Assembly (NCBI GenBank): GCA_031275595.1 | Contig: JAISOO010000008.1 | Coordinates: forward strand, 1-15,163 | Length of the DNA: 15,163 nucleotides | Reading direction: 5' to 3' | DNA from: Spirochaetaceae bacterium | GTDB taxonomy: Bacteria; Spirochaetota; Spirochaetia; Treponematales; Breznakiellaceae | Shown: positions 14,131 through 15,163 of the stretch, in pieces | Numbering within the stretch: the first letter of the stretch is position 1 | How the letters are laid out: the number at the start of each line of letters is the position of its first letter | The notes under the pieces: model-generated | Told to the model about the DNA's origin: nothing | The model's database searches: none | The model's input: the letters and a program-made list of their open reading frames with translations, nothing else | Translations under genes and position numbers: made by a program

Positions 14131-14744
14131 ATTCCCCCCAGGATCCCAAGGGGCCCAATGCCCTGGACAAGCTGGCGGCGCTTCTGGCGAAATTACCGGG
14201 GATCGGTAAAAAAACCGCCGGCCGCCTCACCTATCATATCCTGGACACGGACCCCAGCTACGCCCGGATGCTGGCGGAACAGCTTTTGGCCTTACATTCG
14301 TCCATCAAACGGTGTTCCCGCTGCGGAAGTTTTACCGAAAGCGATCCCTGCCCCATCTGCCTTGATCCCGGCCGGGATGGCCTTATCCTCTGTGTGGTGG
14401 AGCGGGCTCAGGACGTGCGGGTTATTGAGGAATCCCGGGAATTCCGGGGCCGTTTTCACGTTTTAGGGGGCCTCATTGCCCCCCTGGAGGGGGTGAGCCC
14501 CGGGGACCTTACTATCGGGCAGCTTCTCAGCCGGGTCCGCCGGGAGGGGATTCGGGAGGTGATCCTCGCCATGAACCCCACGGTGGAGGGGGACGTTACG
14601 GCGCTCTACCTGCAAAAGCTCCTGAAAGATACCGGCGCCGAAGTTACCCGCCTCGCCTCGGGCCTCCCCGTCGGGGGGGATCTGGAATACGCCGACCGGC
14701 TCACCCTGTCCCGGAGTTTCCGGGATCGAATTAAACTGCCGTAA
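14127..14744 (+). CDS. recR: Recombination mediator protein RecR
   Basis: A 205-residue protein of the RecFOR pathway, which helps load RecA onto gapped single-stranded DNA. Seen: helix-hairpin-helix (LAKLPGIGKKTAGRLTYHIL, 20-39), a four-Cys zinc finger C63, C66, C75 and C78 (CSRCG, CPIC), a Toprim domain (about 86-180) with CVVERAQDVRVIEE and ILAMNPTVEGD, and the C-terminal TRLASGLPVGGDLEYAD motif (174-190). Length is typical. It is the last gene of the dnaX operon, starts within the ybaB stop codon and has GGGGA as ribosome-binding site. It faces the tRNA-Gln gene. Confidence 0.96.
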   Translation: MNSPQDPKGPNALDKLAALLAKLPGIGKKTAGRLTYHILDTDPSYARMLAEQLLALHSSIKRCSRCGSFTESDPCPICLDPGRDGLILCVVERAQDVRVIEESREFRGRFHVLGGLIAPLEGVSPGDLTIGQLLSRVRREGIREVILAMNPTVEGDVTALYLQKLLKDTGAEVTRLASGLPVGGDLEYADRLTLSRSFRDRIKLP

Positions 14745-14773
14745 CGCCTTTAGTTTGGGCGGTCGCGGATTTT

Positions 14774-14789
14774 GGCGGGAAAACCCGCC
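14774..14789 (+). terminator. Weak terminator candidate of the dnaX-ybaB-recR operon
   Basis: GGCGGG (14774-14779), loop AAAA, CCCGCC (14784-14789), then GTTTCC. The stem is strong but the T-run is short. It may also serve the convergent tRNA transcript, where the stem is followed by A residues, which argues against it on that strand. Confidence 0.35.
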
Positions 14790-14829
14790 GTTTCCGGACA
14801 AGTCTGTTACCGGGTAAGGAATTAGCAAT

Positions 14830-14900
14830 TTCCCCAGGGAGGATTCGAACCCCCACAAGCAGATCCAGAGTCTGCCGTGCTACCATTACACAACCGGGGA
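14830..14900 (-). tRNA. tRNA-Gln, anticodon CUG
   Basis: The minus strand folds into a full cloverleaf of 71 nt. Acceptor is TCCCCGG with CTGGGGA (one G-T pair); D arm GTGT/GCAC with loop AATGGTA; anticodon arm GCAGA/TCTGC with loop CTCTGGA (T33, anticodon CTG); 4-nt variable loop; T arm GGGGG/CCTCC with loop TTCGAAT. The U1-A72 end pair is usual for tRNA-Gln. The base at 73 is A and no CCA is encoded (ATTG follows), so CCA must be added after transcription. It reads CAG codons. Confidence 0.95.
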
Positions 14901-14910
14901 ATATGCGCGT

Positions 14911-14947
14911 CTGTTTCAAGACTCAAGCGGATTTTGAAACAGTCTTG
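14911..14947. repeat. Hairpin in the leader of the tRNA-Gln transcript
   Basis: CTGTTTCAA (14911-14919) pairs with TTGAAACAG (14934-14942). An overlapping alternative pairs CAAGACT (14917-14923) with AGTCTTG (14941-14947). The arm matches the recurrent GTTTCAAAAC hairpin family. It lies between the tRNA promoter and the mature tRNA 5' end. Confidence 0.6.
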
Positions 14948-14955
14948 ATTACAGA

Positions 14956-14984
14956 ACCCTATCATTTATATCCAAAAATGTCAA
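14956..14984 (-). promoter_or_regulatory. Promoter of the tRNA-Gln gene
   Basis: On the minus strand, TTGACA (14984-14979, exact -35 consensus), 17-bp spacer ending TGA, then TAGGGT (14961-14956): a weak -10 hexamer aided by the extended TG. The predicted start near 14949 leaves a precursor leader of about 49 nt. Confidence 0.55.
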
Positions 14985-15016
14985 TGGCGGTGTTAAGCTG
15001 TCCAGCAATTTTACAT

Positions 15017-15163
15017 TTACCCGTCCGGTTCATCACCGAGGACAAAAATCAGGAACTCTTCCCAGCTCGCATGCAGAAAGCGGCGGAACGAGAATCGTAA
15101 GGCCTCGAAAAACGTCTCCCGCCTCCCAAATGACCCCCAGGTCTTCTGATATTCCTCCTCCAG
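15017..15163 (-). CDS. C-terminal end of an unrecognised minus-strand protein (partial)
   Basis: The minus strand is open from the window edge for 48 codons to a TAA at 15017-15019. The last residues read RFLHASWEEFLIFVLGDEPDG; before that comes LEEEYQKTWGSFGRRETFFE. The stretch is rich in aromatic and charged residues and looks like amphipathic helices, with none of the rare-codon look of a chance frame. I do not recognise the family. It ends about 33 bp before the tRNA-Gln -35 box on the same strand. The gene body lies beyond the window, so both its reality and identity need the neighbouring sequence. Confidence 0.5.
   Translation of the reverse strand: MEEEYQKTWGSFGRRETFFEALRFSFRRFLHASWEEFLIFVLGDEPDG

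Overview
The window most likely comes from a spirochaete of the genus Treponema, possibly the gut-symbiont branch. The main marker is a full-length secreted homologue of the Borrelia/Treponema P83/100 antigen (4220-5842), a family I know only from spirochaetes. The SRP RNA, dnaX, ybaB/ebfC, recR order is a common bacterial arrangement. The genus call is inference; no rRNA is present.

Left part (1-3845): the end of a sugar-type ABC importer (a MalG-like permease cut by the window edge, then a MalF-like permease), a 255-bp spacer packed with five hairpins, then a tight run of three different VOC-superfamily (glyoxalase/epimerase fold) genes and a sugar-phosphate isomerase/epimerase-like TIM-barrel gene broken by one nonsense codon and two frameshifts. 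The three VOC genes and the broken gene read as one operon, probably for an unidentified sugar or keto-acid conversion linked to the transporter.

Middle (3846-10212): a structured non-coding leader with a near-consensus promoter drives the P83/100 homologue. Facing it on the minus strand are an iron-sulphur assembly pair, nifS-type cysteine desulfurase followed by a NifU-like scaffold (IscU domain plus BFD-type [2Fe-2S] domain, no Nfu domain). Upstream of these on the same strand is a cytosolic GH36 alpha-galactosidase.

Right part (10213-15163): a long AlaX-type alanyl-tRNA editing protein, the SRP RNA gene whose closing helix is also its terminator, then dnaX-ybaB-recR with 4-base ATGA overlaps. 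Convergent to recR is a tRNA-Gln(CUG) on the minus strand with its own promoter, followed at the edge by the C-terminal end of an unrecognised minus-strand protein.

Two layers are not explained by the genes. First, nearly every larger spacer carries one or more hairpins of a recurring design (arms like CTGTTYCAAAAC / GTTTTGRAACAG, arms covarying, usually no U-tract). Second, dnaX ends with a phased A_AAA_AAA slippery heptamer behind a purine-rich SD-like stretch; a -1 slip there would fuse DnaX in frame to YbaB. In addition, dnaX and the alpha-galactosidase (and perhaps alaX) have a TATACT-like -10 box exactly 6 nt before the start codon, which suggests leaderless mRNAs.
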